Shown in pieces: positions 5,421 to 11,798 of a stretch of 11,798 nt of DNA. Position numbers and translations under genes: made by a program. Source of the DNA: Pseudomonadota bacterium (lineage in GTDB: Bacteria; Pseudomonadota; Alphaproteobacteria; ATCC43930; CGMCC-115725); contig JAJYIC010000038.1 in the NCBI GenBank assembly GCA_021790295.1, positions 1 through 11,798 of the forward strand, written 5' to 3'. Numbering within the stretch: position 1 is the first letter of the stretch; each line of letters begins with the position of its first letter. The notes under the pieces are model-generated. The model did not search any database and was not told the DNA's origin. It saw nothing but the letters and a program-made list of their open reading frames with translations.

Positions 5421-6221
5421 ATGGCGAAGGCTCCCTCGCTTCTCGGGCCCGGCGACCCTGCGCCCGTAGTCCTTTTGCGCGAAGAGGGCCGTTCGCCCTT
5501 TTTCCTCGTTTGCGACCATGCCGGGCGGGCGTTTCCCGGCCGCTTGAAGAGGCTGGGGCTCGGCGAAGAAGAGAGCCTCAGGCACATCGCCTGGGATATC
5601 GGCATCGAACCGGTCGCGCGCCTTCTTTCGCAAAGGCTCGATGCCGCTCTCGTCCTTCAGGCCTATTCGCGCCTCGTCATCGATTGCAACCGCGATCCGA
5701 AGGTCGAAAGCTCGATCCCGGAATTGAGCGAGACGACCCTTATCCCCGGCAATCGGGGCCTCGACCAAGAGGCCCGCGCGGACCGGATCGAGGCCATCTT
5801 CCGCCCCTACCACAATGCGATCGCCGCGGCGCTCGAGCGCCGCAAGGTCAGAGGCCAAACCAGCGTTCTCATCGCCCTTCACAGCTTTACCCCGAACTTC
5901 AAAGGGGTGGCGAGACGGTGGCACGCCGGCGTTCTCTACAACCGGGATAGCCGCCTTGCCCACCCTTTTCTTCTTCGCCTCAGGAGCGAACAAGGGCTCG
6001 TCGTCGGTGACAACGAACCTTACCGCGTCAGCGACGAGACCGATTACACGGTCCCCGTTCACGGCGAAAGAGGAGGCCTCCCTCACGTCGAGATCGAGAT
6101 CCGCCAGGATCTGCTCACCGAGCCGGAAGGGCAGAGGCTTTGGGCGGAACGCCTCGCGCGCCTTTTGCCGCAGGCTTATGAGGATCTCTTCGGCGCGCTT
6201 CCCGGCGCGCCTCTCTTTTAG
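5421..6221 (+). CDS. N-formylglutamate amidohydrolase family protein
   Basis: This 266-residue protein starts 10 bases after the GS-like stop codon and is almost certainly cotranscribed with it. Family motifs: LVCDHAG (29-35, His33), RHIAWDIG (54-61), YSRLVIDCNRDP (82-93), IALHSFTP (151-158) and PHVEIEIRQDLL (221-232). These include the His and acidic residues that would form the metal-dependent hydrolase centre. The known reaction of the family (HutG type) releases formate and glutamate from N-formylglutamate in histidine breakdown, but no other hut gene is in the window, and many stand-alone members have unproven substrates. The Shine-Dalgarno sequence is weak, consistent with translational coupling to the upstream gene. 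It ends only 5 bases from the purB stop codon on the other strand. Confidence 0.82.
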   Translation: MAKAPSLLGPGDPAPVVLLREEGRSPFFLVCDHAGRAFPGRLKRLGLGEEESLRHIAWDIGIEPVARLLSQRLDAALVLQAYSRLVIDCNRDPKVESSIPELSETTLIPGNRGLDQEARADRIEAIFRPYHNAIAAALERRKVRGQTSVLIALHSFTPNFKGVARRWHAGVLYNRDSRLAHPFLLRLRSEQGLVVGDNEPYRVSDETDYTVPVHGERGGLPHVEIEIRQDLLTEPEGQRLWAERLARLLPQAYEDLFGALPGAPLF

Positions 6222-6226
6222 CCGCT

Positions 6227-7525
6227 TTAGCCTTCGCCGAAGACGCGGCGGAAGAGAAATTCGACGTGCCGCAGGTGATGGTCGGGCGAAAAGAGGCCCG
6301 CGAATTCTTCGGCGCCGAGAACACGGGCGATTTCGCGGTCGCTTTTGACGAGATCGGAAAAGCGGCCTTTGCCTAGGGCGGCCGCCATCGCATTTCCCTG
6401 AACCCTGCGGTAGGCCTCTTCGCGGCTCATTCCCTTTTGCGTCAAGGCGAGGAGGACCCGCTCCGAATCGACCAGCCCCCCGAGGCTTTCGAGGTTCGCC
6501 TTCATGCGTTCGGGATAGACGATAAGGCGATCCATAAGCCCCGTAAGGCGCGCCAGGGAAAAATCGAGAAGGATCGTCGCATCGGGCGCGATCACCCTTT
6601 CGACCTAGGAATGCGAGATGTCGCGTTCGTGCCACAACACCACGTCTTCGAGGGCGGGGACGACGGCGGCGCGGACGAGCCGCGCGAGGCCCGTCAGGTT
6701 TTCGGCGAGGATCGGATTGCGCTTGTGGGGCATCGCCGAAGAGCCTTTTTGCCCCGGCGCGAAATATTCCTCGGCCTCGCGCACTTCTGTTCTTTGCAGA
6801 TGGCGGATTTCGGTCGCAAGCCTTTCGACCGCGGCGGCGACAAGCGCCAAGGTCGTAAAAAACCGGGCATGGCGGTCGCGCGGGATCACCTGGGTCGAAA
6901 TCGGTTCGACTTCGAGGCCGAGCGCCTTTGCCACAAAGGCTTCGACGGCGGGGCCGATATTGGCAAAGGTGCCGACCGCCCCCGAAATCGCGCAGGTCGC
7001 GATCTCGCGGCGTGCTTCGAGAAGGCGGGCGCGGTTGCGCGAAAACTCGGCGTAATGGCCCGCGAGCTTCAAGCCGAAAGTCGTCGGTTCGGCATGGATG
7101 CCGTGGCTGCGCCCGGCCATGAGCGTCATCTTGTGCTCGAAGGCCCGCCTTTTGAGGACGGCGAGAAGCCCGTCGAGATCGGCAAGAAGAAGATCGGCGG
7201 CCTCTTTGAGCTCTACGGCAAGAGCGGTGTCGAGAAGATCGCTCGAGGTCATCCCCTGATGGATGAACCGGGCTTCCGGGCCGACATGCTCGGCAAGGTT
7301 GGTGAGAAACGCGATCACGTCATGATGGGTCTCGCGTTCGATCTCCTCGATGCGGGAGATCTCGAAAGCGCCCTTTTGGCGCAGGGCTCTCGCCGCACTT
7401 TGCGGGATCACCCCTTCGGCCGCCAACGCTTCCGAAGCCAAGGTTTCGATTTCGAGCCAGATGCGATAGCGGTTCTCCGGCTCCCAGATGCGCGCCATTT
7501 GCGGGCGGCTATACCGCGGGATCAT
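6227..7525 (-). pseudogene. purB: Adenylosuccinate lyase, interrupted by an in-frame amber codon
   Basis: The frame encodes 432 codons, close to the usual roughly 430 of short bacterial PurB, which acts twice in purine synthesis (SAICAR to AICAR, adenylosuccinate to AMP). Motifs: TSSD (93-96), SHGIHAEPT (from 140), and the fumarase/aspartase signature GSSAMPHKRNP (261-271). At codon 307 (6605-6607) the frame has TAG where the conserved ERDISHSSVER motif demands Ser; TCG would restore it with one base. The frame is otherwise continuous, and the downstream 125 codons (VERVIAPDATILLDFSLARL and onward) keep PurB-like conservation. The gene overlaps the upstream rluA-type gene by ATGA. Because purB is normally needed for growth in minimal conditions, a sequencing or assembly error is the simplest explanation; a recent nonsense mutation or suppressor read-through are alternatives. 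TAG terminates other genes here (pyrF, amidohydrolase), so general recoding is unlikely. Confidence 0.88.
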
Positions 7526-8232
7526 GCGCTTTTCGCCTCGGTTTCGGATTGGCTTTCCCACCCGAGCCCTGCGAGGGCCGCGCGCATGTCCTCCGGCACG
7601 GGAGCGGCGACCGCGATTGCCGGCCGGTGCGGATAAAGCGGAAGGCGGACGCCGCGGGCGTGGAGAAGAGGCCTTGCGGCGCCGCCGCCGCGGCCATAGA
7701 CGGAATCGCCCAAAACCGGAGCGCCAAGGGCCGCGCAGTGAACCCGCAACTGGTGGGTGCGTCCGGTTGCGGGTCTGAGTTCGAGCCAGGACTTTCCCTC
7801 TTTCTGCCCGAGAACCCTGTACCGCGTCAGCGCCCTTTGCCCCGAAGGGTCGATGACGATGCGCCAACCCTTGCCGCGGGAGAGTTTATTGAGCCCGGTC
7901 TCGATCGCCCCTTCGCTCTCTTTCGGCTCGCCTTCGACGACCGCCCAATAAAGCTTTTCCACCCGTCCTTCGGCAAAAAGCGCGCCGAGGCGCCGCAACG
8001 CTTTCTTATGGCGCCCGAGAACGAGACAGCCGGAGGTGTCGCGGTCGAGCCTGTGGGCAAGAGCGGGAGGATGAGGCAGGCCGAAACGCAAGGCCGCAAA
8101 CTCTTCTTCGAGATTGGGCCCGCCGCCGGGGCCGGGATGGACCGGGATCCCCGCGGGCTTGTCGATGACGAGAAGAAGGCCGTCGCGATAAAGCACCGGG
8201 AAGGGAGGCGGCGCTGAAGAAGAAAAATCCAT
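7522..8232 (-). CDS. RluA-family RNA pseudouridine synthase
   Basis: This 236-residue enzyme isomerises uridine to pseudouridine in rRNA or tRNA. The signature HRLDRDTSG (60-68) carries the catalytic aspartate (Asp63), and RPATGRTHQLRVH (153-165) is the second conserved family block. YRDGLLLVIDKPAGIPVHPG (15-34) is the first strand motif. There is no N-terminal S4 domain, so it is like RluA/TruC-type short forms and not RluC/RluD; the target site cannot be read. It begins 16 bases after the ICL-family gene, and an inverted repeat GCCGAA/TTCGGC (8239-8257) brackets that gene's stop codon and lies just upstream of this start. Its own TGA overlaps the purB ATG (ATGA), indicating coupled translation. 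Confidence 0.88.
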   Translation of the reverse strand: MDFSSSAPPPFPVLYRDGLLLVIDKPAGIPVHPGPGGGPNLEEEFAALRFGLPHPPALAHRLDRDTSGCLVLGRHKKALRRLGALFAEGRVEKLYWAVVEGEPKESEGAIETGLNKLSRGKGWRIVIDPSGQRALTRYRVLGQKEGKSWLELRPATGRTHQLRVHCAALGAPVLGDSVYGRGGGAARPLLHARGVRLPLYPHRPAIAVAAPVPEDMRAALAGLGWESQSETEAKSA

Positions 8233-8248
8233 TTCCCTGCCGAACCTC

Positions 8249-9133
8249 TTATTCGGCGGCCTCTTGGGTTGCGGCGGGGCGGGAAAGGCGCGCGCCCAAA
8301 GCCTCCCATTCTTCGGCGCCGAGCCGCGCGAAAGTCTCGCTGACGCTCATCTCTTTCAAGGGACGCGGGTAGAGACCGGTCGAACGCAACTCTTCGAGCA
8401 TCCTCTCGCAGAACGCGATCACGGCCTTGAAAAGCATCCCCGGGACGATGGCGAGCTTGTAGCCCAAGGCTTCGACATCGGCGAGAGGGATCTCGGGGGT
8501 CTTGCCGCCGCGCACGACATTGAAAAGGCAGGGGCCGGAGAGGAGGCGCGGCACCGCGGCGATCTCTTCGAGAGTTTGCGGCGCTTCGACAAAAGCCATG
8601 TCGGCGCCCTCTCGAAGCGCGGCTCCCGCACGCGCGACCGCCTCTTCGAAGCCGGCGACGGCGCGCGCATCGGTGCGCGCGATGATGGCGAAGGAAGGGT
8701 CTCGCCGCGCCCCGAGAGCGGTGCGAATCTTGGCGAGCCACTCTTCGCGGGCGATGATCTTTTTGCCTTCGAGATGGCCGCAGCGTTTCGGAAAATCCTG
8801 GTCTTCGATGTGGATTGCAGCGACTCCCCGCGCCTCGTATTCGCGCACCGTGCGCACCGTGTTGAGTTCGTTGCCGTAGCCTGTATCGGCGTCGGCGATG
8901 ACCGGCACTTCGACCGCAGACGCGATGCGGCCGGCATTCCCCGCCATCTCGGACATCGTGACGAGACCGTAATCGGGAAAACCGAGGCTCGCTGCGGTGC
9001 CGGCTCCGGTCATGTAGACCGCCTTGAATCCCGCCCCTTCGACCAGTTTTGCCGTCAGAGGGTCGTAAGCGCCGGGCGCCACGGTCATTCCCTCTTGCCG
9101 CAGAAGGGATCGAAAGCCTTTTGCCGCGTTCAT
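8249..9133 (-). CDS. Isocitrate lyase/PEP mutase superfamily enzyme
   Basis: This 294-residue protein starts at the ATG at 9133, preceded by AAGGGA; the frame runs open further upstream but reads as low-complexity Arg/Ala. The ICL/PEPM barrel is plain: GAYDPLTAKLVEGAGFKAVY, then DADTGYG (81-87; Mg2+-binding Asp), HIEDQ (108-112) and the flexible-loop motif KRCGH (116-120) with the catalytic Cys118. The length and KRCGH loop fit the 2-methylisocitrate/2,3-dimethylmalate lyase or oxaloacetate-decarboxylase-like branch better than true isocitrate lyase (longer). It is a C-C bond lyase or related activity on small 2-oxo or hydroxy-diacids in the cytoplasm, but the substrate is undecided. No prp or glyoxylate-cycle partner is in the window; it leads a three-gene minus-strand unit with rluA-type and purB genes. 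Confidence 0.82.
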   Translation of the reverse strand: MNAAKGFRSLLRQEGMTVAPGAYDPLTAKLVEGAGFKAVYMTGAGTAASLGFPDYGLVTMSEMAGNAGRIASAVEVPVIADADTGYGNELNTVRTVREYEARGVAAIHIEDQDFPKRCGHLEGKKIIAREEWLAKIRTALGARRDPSFAIIARTDARAVAGFEEAVARAGAALREGADMAFVEAPQTLEEIAAVPRLLSGPCLFNVVRGGKTPEIPLADVEALGYKLAIVPGMLFKAVIAFCERMLEELRSTGLYPRPLKEMSVSETFARLGAEEWEALGARLSRPAATQEAAE

Positions 9134-9226
9134 CGCTTTTCCCTTTCTCTCTGCGCCGAAAGAAGCGTTTTCCTTCGCCGGGCCACGCGCGCGCAATGCT
9201 TTTGCCGCCTGCCGAGGCCGAGGACG

Positions 9227-9244
9227 TTGCCGATATAACGGCAA
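9227..9244. promoter_or_regulatory. Perfect palindrome TTGCCG-N6-CGGCAA upstream of the ICL-family gene
   Basis: Arms 9227-9232 and 9239-9244 flank ATATAA, about 95 bases upstream of the ATG at 9133. The spacing and symmetry fit a dimeric regulator site in the promoter region of the minus-strand three-gene unit. No clear -35/-10 pair was found next to it, so the role is a guess. Confidence 0.3.
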
Positions 9245-9353
9245 AAAGGCGGGGGACGGAAGGCCGCATCCTCTCCTTTTCGCCCCAACTTTGCGCCGGG
9301 GAAGAAAAGACGGGAGAGGGCGGAGAGCCGCGCGGCAGGCTCGGGCGGCTTCC

Positions 9354-9989
9354 TCAGCGCCGCGCGGCGGCAGAAGAGGGAAAGGCGGCGAGTTGCGGTC
9401 CCGGAGTCTTTCTCGGGTTTGCCGCAAGGCGGGCGGGAAGAGGCTCGACGAGAACGCGGGCGATCCCTCTGCCGATCATGCGCAGCCGCGCCGCCGCGCC
9501 CTCGGAAAGATCGATGATAAGCCCGCGGCTGACGGGTCCGCGATCGTTGATCTTGACGACGATCGAGCGGCCGTTGCCGAGATTGGTCACCCGCGCATAG
9601 GAAAGAAGAGGCAAGCTGCGGTGCGCCGCGGTTGCGGCCTTGGGATCGAAACGTTCGCCGCTCGCCGTGATCCTGCCTCTGAGGTCATACCAGGCGGCTT
9701 TTCCGATCGCCGGTCTCGGCGCCCGATTTGCCGTCGCGTGCAAGATGCGGACGGGTGGGCCAACTCTCCTTTCCGTCCGGTGCGCAACGCGCCGCAGAGG
9801 GTGGCGCAGCCTGCGGCGCAAAAGGACGCGGCGTTTTGGTTTTTTTTCCGGGAGCGGGGGGCGAAGGGCTTTGGCGAGGCGCGTGTGAAGGGGATGATGA
9901 GGATCTACTCTTCTTGGAGTCTGGCCGTTCGCGGCGGAGGCAATCAGCACAAGCCCGAGGCACATGCCGACCATGCGACAGAAAGGCAT
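9354..9989 (-). CDS. RlpA-like double-psi beta-barrel protein, putatively exported
   Basis: This 211-residue protein from the ATG at 9989 was chosen for GAGGAG 10 bases upstream and because it gives an N-terminal hydrophobic stretch MVGMCLGLVLIASAANG (6-22) like a short signal peptide. Residues about 24-95 are a very basic, Arg/Pro-rich linker. The C-terminal part (about 96-184) is the RlpA barrel: GKAAWYDLRGRITASGERFD, then TAAHRSLP, ARVTNLGNGRSIVVKINDRG and IIDLSEGAAARL. RlpA relatives bind or cleave peptide-stripped glycan strands at the septum in the periplasm. The loop between WY and TASGE is shorter than usual, and there is no SPOR domain, so lytic activity is uncertain. It is monocistronic as far as seen. 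Confidence 0.75.
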   Translation of the reverse strand: MPFCRMVGMCLGLVLIASAANGQTPRRVDPHHPLHTRLAKALRPPLPEKKPKRRVLLRRRLRHPLRRVAHRTERRVGPPVRILHATANRAPRPAIGKAAWYDLRGRITASGERFDPKAATAAHRSLPLLSYARVTNLGNGRSIVVKINDRGPVSRGLIIDLSEGAAARLRMIGRGIARVLVEPLPARLAANPRKTPGPQLAAFPSSAAARR

Positions 9990-10128
9990 CCGGCACCATC
10001 TCCTCAAAAGGCTGACCCGCCGCGGCCACCACACCAGCGCCGGGCACGGTATCGGGGGAGTAGAACAAAGGGGACGGTGTCGTCCCGGATTATTGATGGT
10101 TTTCCGGGTAGGACAGGTGCGAAGGGGA

Positions 10129-10158
10129 AAGCTAGCGAGGCCCAAGCTCGCTTGTCAA
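10129..10158 (-). promoter_or_regulatory. Possible second promoter for the RlpA-like gene
   Basis: On the minus strand a perfect consensus -35 TTGACA (10158-10153) is followed after 18 bases by TAGCTT (10134-10129), a weak -10. It would start transcription about 130 bases upstream of the RlpA-like ATG. Confidence 0.35.
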
Positions 10159-10263
10159 CCATCATTGTGCAGAAGGGAGAGATTTGCCTCGCTCCGGTCG
10201 AATCTGCTGCCGCCTTGCGCCGCGAGGCGGGCTTTATCGAGATTTATCGGCCTTTTATGTTTT

Positions 10264-10292
10264 ATTCTATAAGACCCTAACTTTTACTTGAA
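10264..10292 (-). promoter_or_regulatory. Candidate sigma70-type promoter for the RlpA-like gene
   Basis: On the minus strand TTCAAG (10292-10287), a 17-base spacer and TAGAAT (10269-10264) give a reasonable promoter in an AT-rich patch. Its leader would be about 270 bases long. The TTTATCG direct repeat just downstream could be a regulator site overlapping the transcript start. Confidence 0.45.
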
Positions 10293-10348
10293 CGGCGATC
10301 ATCGGCTCCCTTCGGGCGATGGCGCCTCTGGCGAGAACCGGGCGCGCT

Positions 10349-11224
10349 TCAAGGGGCAAGACGGCGGGCGATGGCCAGGGCCAAGGGCTCGGCGACCCTC
10401 TGCGCGCGCGCGGGAAGTTCGAGCGGCTTCAAAAGCATCTTGACGCTCATCGCGTGCGGGAATTGCGCGAGGAAACTCCGCCGAAGTTCGCGCCGCAGCG
10501 CCCGATAACGGCGCTTGTCGAAAGGCCGGTCCGGATGTCGGGCCAGGCTCACATGTTTGAGGGCGATATAGCCGTCTTCGCTATTGGTCATGCGCAGGCG
10601 CCGCCACAACGCCCCGGCAACCTCTTTTCGCCCCGGTTGTTCGGCCTCGCGGTATTTGCGGAAATAGCGGTAGAAATGCTTGTAGTGACGCACCTCGTCT
10701 TCGGCGATGCGGCGGGCGAGAAGAGAAAGCACCGGTTCGGTGCTGGCGCGCGAAAGGGTCGTGTAATAGCTCGCGGTCCCCATCTCGACGACGCAGCGCG
10801 AAGCCATTTCGAGGCTCAACGCCGCTTCCAACGCATCGAGGCGACAAAAGGGCGCATACTCTTCGAGAAAGCGCCGATAAATCTCTTCCCAGGCAAAATC
10901 CGGCCACGCGGTCTCGACATAAAGGCGCAATGCCCGGCCATGCTGAAGCTCTTCCGGCAACCAATGCTCGCCGAGCCAAAGGCTGACTTCCTCGTCGCCG
11001 TGGAAGAGATCGATCAGGTTGCGCGTATAAAGGCCGGTCGTCGCTTCGACCAAGGAGGCGGCGGCCACGAGAAGGGAGAAATCCTCGCGCGCCGCGACCT
11101 CTCGATGTTCAATCTTCTGCCAAGGGATGTCGTCGAGCGTCCAGCGCTGTTCTCTTGGCGTGCTTTGGGCGCCGGCGTCCTGCGGGGTCTCGAAGGGAAA
11201 GGGCGGGGTTTGGTTCAAGATCAT
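10349..11224 (-). CDS. Ferritin-like diiron protein, acyl-ACP-desaturase-like
   Basis: From the ATG at 11224 the protein is 291 residues; a GTG at 11275 in the same frame is possible and neither start has a good RBS, so the N-terminus is uncertain. The four-helix diiron ligand set is visible: Glu60 (LVEATT), E92-L-Q-H95 (LPEELQHGRAL), Glu147 (VEMGTASYY) and E177-V-R-H180 (AEDEVRHYKHF). The E...ExxH...E...ExxH layout, with EELQHG resembling the EENRHG of stearoyl-ACP desaturase, puts it in the acyl-ACP desaturase/ferritin-like superfamily, and residues from about 190 form a basic C-terminal extension. An oxygen-dependent desaturation or hydroxylation is likely; substrate unknown. It diverges from a sulfotransferase across about 195 bases, so the two may share regulation. 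Confidence 0.72.
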   Translation of the reverse strand: MILNQTPPFPFETPQDAGAQSTPREQRWTLDDIPWQKIEHREVAAREDFSLLVAAASLVEATTGLYTRNLIDLFHGDEEVSLWLGEHWLPEELQHGRALRLYVETAWPDFAWEEIYRRFLEEYAPFCRLDALEAALSLEMASRCVVEMGTASYYTTLSRASTEPVLSLLARRIAEDEVRHYKHFYRYFRKYREAEQPGRKEVAGALWRRLRMTNSEDGYIALKHVSLARHPDRPFDKRRYRALRRELRRSFLAQFPHAMSVKMLLKPLELPARAQRVAEPLALAIARRLAP

Positions 11225-11419
11225 GCCGCGGACGCGAAGGTGCGGAACAAAGACTGTGTATCCAAAGGTGAACACTGGGCAATCGTCTTCGGCCCCGCGC
11301 GATCTGCCGCAGGCCGGGTGCGAACGGGTATTCGGGCCGCGCCCCGAGAGCCTCGCGACTTTCCGGGCGCGAACGAGTAAGGTTTTATAAAATCAGAGCG
11401 TTGGTTCGAGAACGATCCC

Positions 11420-11798
11420 ATGTTGCTCTCATGGACGGCCGGCACTTCTTACCAATACCGGCTCATGCGCGTCATCGACCGGCTTCTAGAGAGGCTCGGC
11501 GTCCTCAGCCGGCCTTTGCGCGGCGGGGCGCTCATCGCGGCGGCGCGGCGCCGCCAGAAGTGCGAGGATTTTGGCAATTGGTCGTTCATCGAGCCGTTGA
11601 CGGTGTTGTTGCGCGCCTATGAAAGGGAAGCGCAACTGACCGCATTCGGCCGCCTCGCGGCAAGATGGGACATGCTGCGCCTTCTCTCCAATCTATTGCG
11701 CCTGCGTGCGGAAGAAAAGCGCGACCCTGCCATTCTCGAAGAGCCTTTGCCTCAGCCGATCTTTATTCTCGGCCTTCCGCGCAGCGGTACGACGTTTC
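11420..11798 (+). CDS. Sulfotransferase family protein, N-terminal part
   Basis: This is the first 126 codons of a gene that runs off the right edge. It begins at the ATG at 11420; no strong RBS is seen but no better in-frame ATG exists. The last visible residues, PIFILGLPRSGTTF, are the 5'-phosphosulfate-binding P-loop (PxxFILGxPRSGTT) of PAPS-dependent sulfotransferases. About 110 residues of basic helical sequence (RRRQKCEDFGNWSFIEPLTV and neighbours) precede it, which is the layout of the bacterial 'sulfotransferase family protein' group in which the N-terminal helices come before the P-loop. The acceptor cannot be judged without the rest. Upstream, at 11381-11391, is an AT-rich TTTTATAAAA in the divergent promoter region. 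Confidence 0.82.
   Translation, partial: MLLSWTAGTSYQYRLMRVIDRLLERLGVLSRPLRGGALIAAARRRQKCEDFGNWSFIEPLTVLLRAYEREAQLTAFGRLAARWDMLRLLSNLLRLRAEEKRDPAILEEPLPQPIFILGLPRSGTTF

Larger units (their letters stand above)
9990..10348. other. Leader/promoter region upstream of the RlpA-like gene
   Basis: This 359-base gap between two minus-strand genes contains no convincing gene. It is richer in A/T between about 10230 and 10295 and holds two promoter-like sequences on the minus strand (annotated separately) plus a direct repeat TTTATCG at 10233-10239 and 10243-10249, one helical turn apart. The gap also lies just downstream of the ferritin-like gene, but no hairpin followed by a T-run was found there. 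Confidence 0.5.

Noticed and set aside
4154..5605. A 483-codon open frame antisense to the GS-like gene
   Set aside because: It mirrors the strongly motif-supported ligase frame; the translation is rich in Arg, Gly and Ala without conserved blocks.
6605..6607. Genome-wide reassignment of TAG to a sense codon as the reason for the purB amber
   Set aside because: TAG is the apparent natural stop of pyrF (184) and of the amidohydrolase gene (6221) in the same window.
6437..7636. A 399-codon open frame on the plus strand across purB
   Set aside because: It is antisense to purB, which is supported by several motifs; no recognisable domain.
1..11798. CRISPR array, tRNA, rRNA or insertion sequence
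   Set aside because: No regularly spaced repeat series, cloverleaf-like sequence, rRNA motif or transposase motif was recognised on either strand.

Overview
The window looks like chromosomal DNA of an alphaproteobacterium, probably Hyphomicrobiales. This is inferred from the GC-rich codon use (one sampled 60-base line inside the amidohydrolase gene has 42 G/C), the CCTCATGCTGAGG/GGGGCGCG-type dispersed intergenic repeat, and the types of housekeeping genes. No 16S or tRNA gene is present to fix the taxonomy.

Layout, left to right. (1) 1-184 is the tail of pyrF (+). (2) 185-574 is intergenic and holds two palindromic dispersed repeats. (3) 575-2593 is a small accessory islet. It has an HNH-endonuclease protein with a putative PUA/EVE-like N-terminal half (+), facing a zinc-ribbon protein with a C-terminal nucleoside 2-deoxyribosyltransferase/TIR-like domain (-). 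Base composition drops in the second gene (one sampled line is 50% GC). A head-to-head REP pair (BIME) lies between them, and a second degenerate pair of the same family lies on the far side at 3305-3371. (4) 2594-3475 is about 880 bases with no convincing gene. (5) 3476-4035 is a parDE-type toxin-antitoxin pair with a good promoter and an operator-like palindrome. (6) 4136-6221 is a glutamine-synthetase-family ligase followed 10 bases later by an N-formylglutamate amidohydrolase. (7) On the minus strand, 9133 down to 6227, runs a three-gene unit: ICL/PEP-mutase-family enzyme, RluA-type pseudouridine synthase, purB. (8) 9354-9989 (-) is a small RlpA-like double-psi beta-barrel protein. (9) 10349-11224 (-) is a diiron ferritin-like (acyl-ACP desaturase-like) protein, divergent from (10) a sulfotransferase cut by the window end at 11798.

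The most notable points are these. purB carries an in-frame TAG at codon 307, inside the conserved ERDISHSS motif, with the reading frame fully conserved on both sides. The HNH plus NDT/TIR-like pair beside parDE, set among REP elements, is a plausible anti-phage defence islet. The REP elements keep a fixed AGCGCAGCG centre while their stem arms change in a compensatory way.

The metabolic genes are unremarkable individually: nucleotide synthesis (pyrF, purB), gamma-glutamyl amide chemistry (GS-like plus deformylase), RNA modification and envelope maintenance. Functions are assigned from motifs read by eye; no database search was run.
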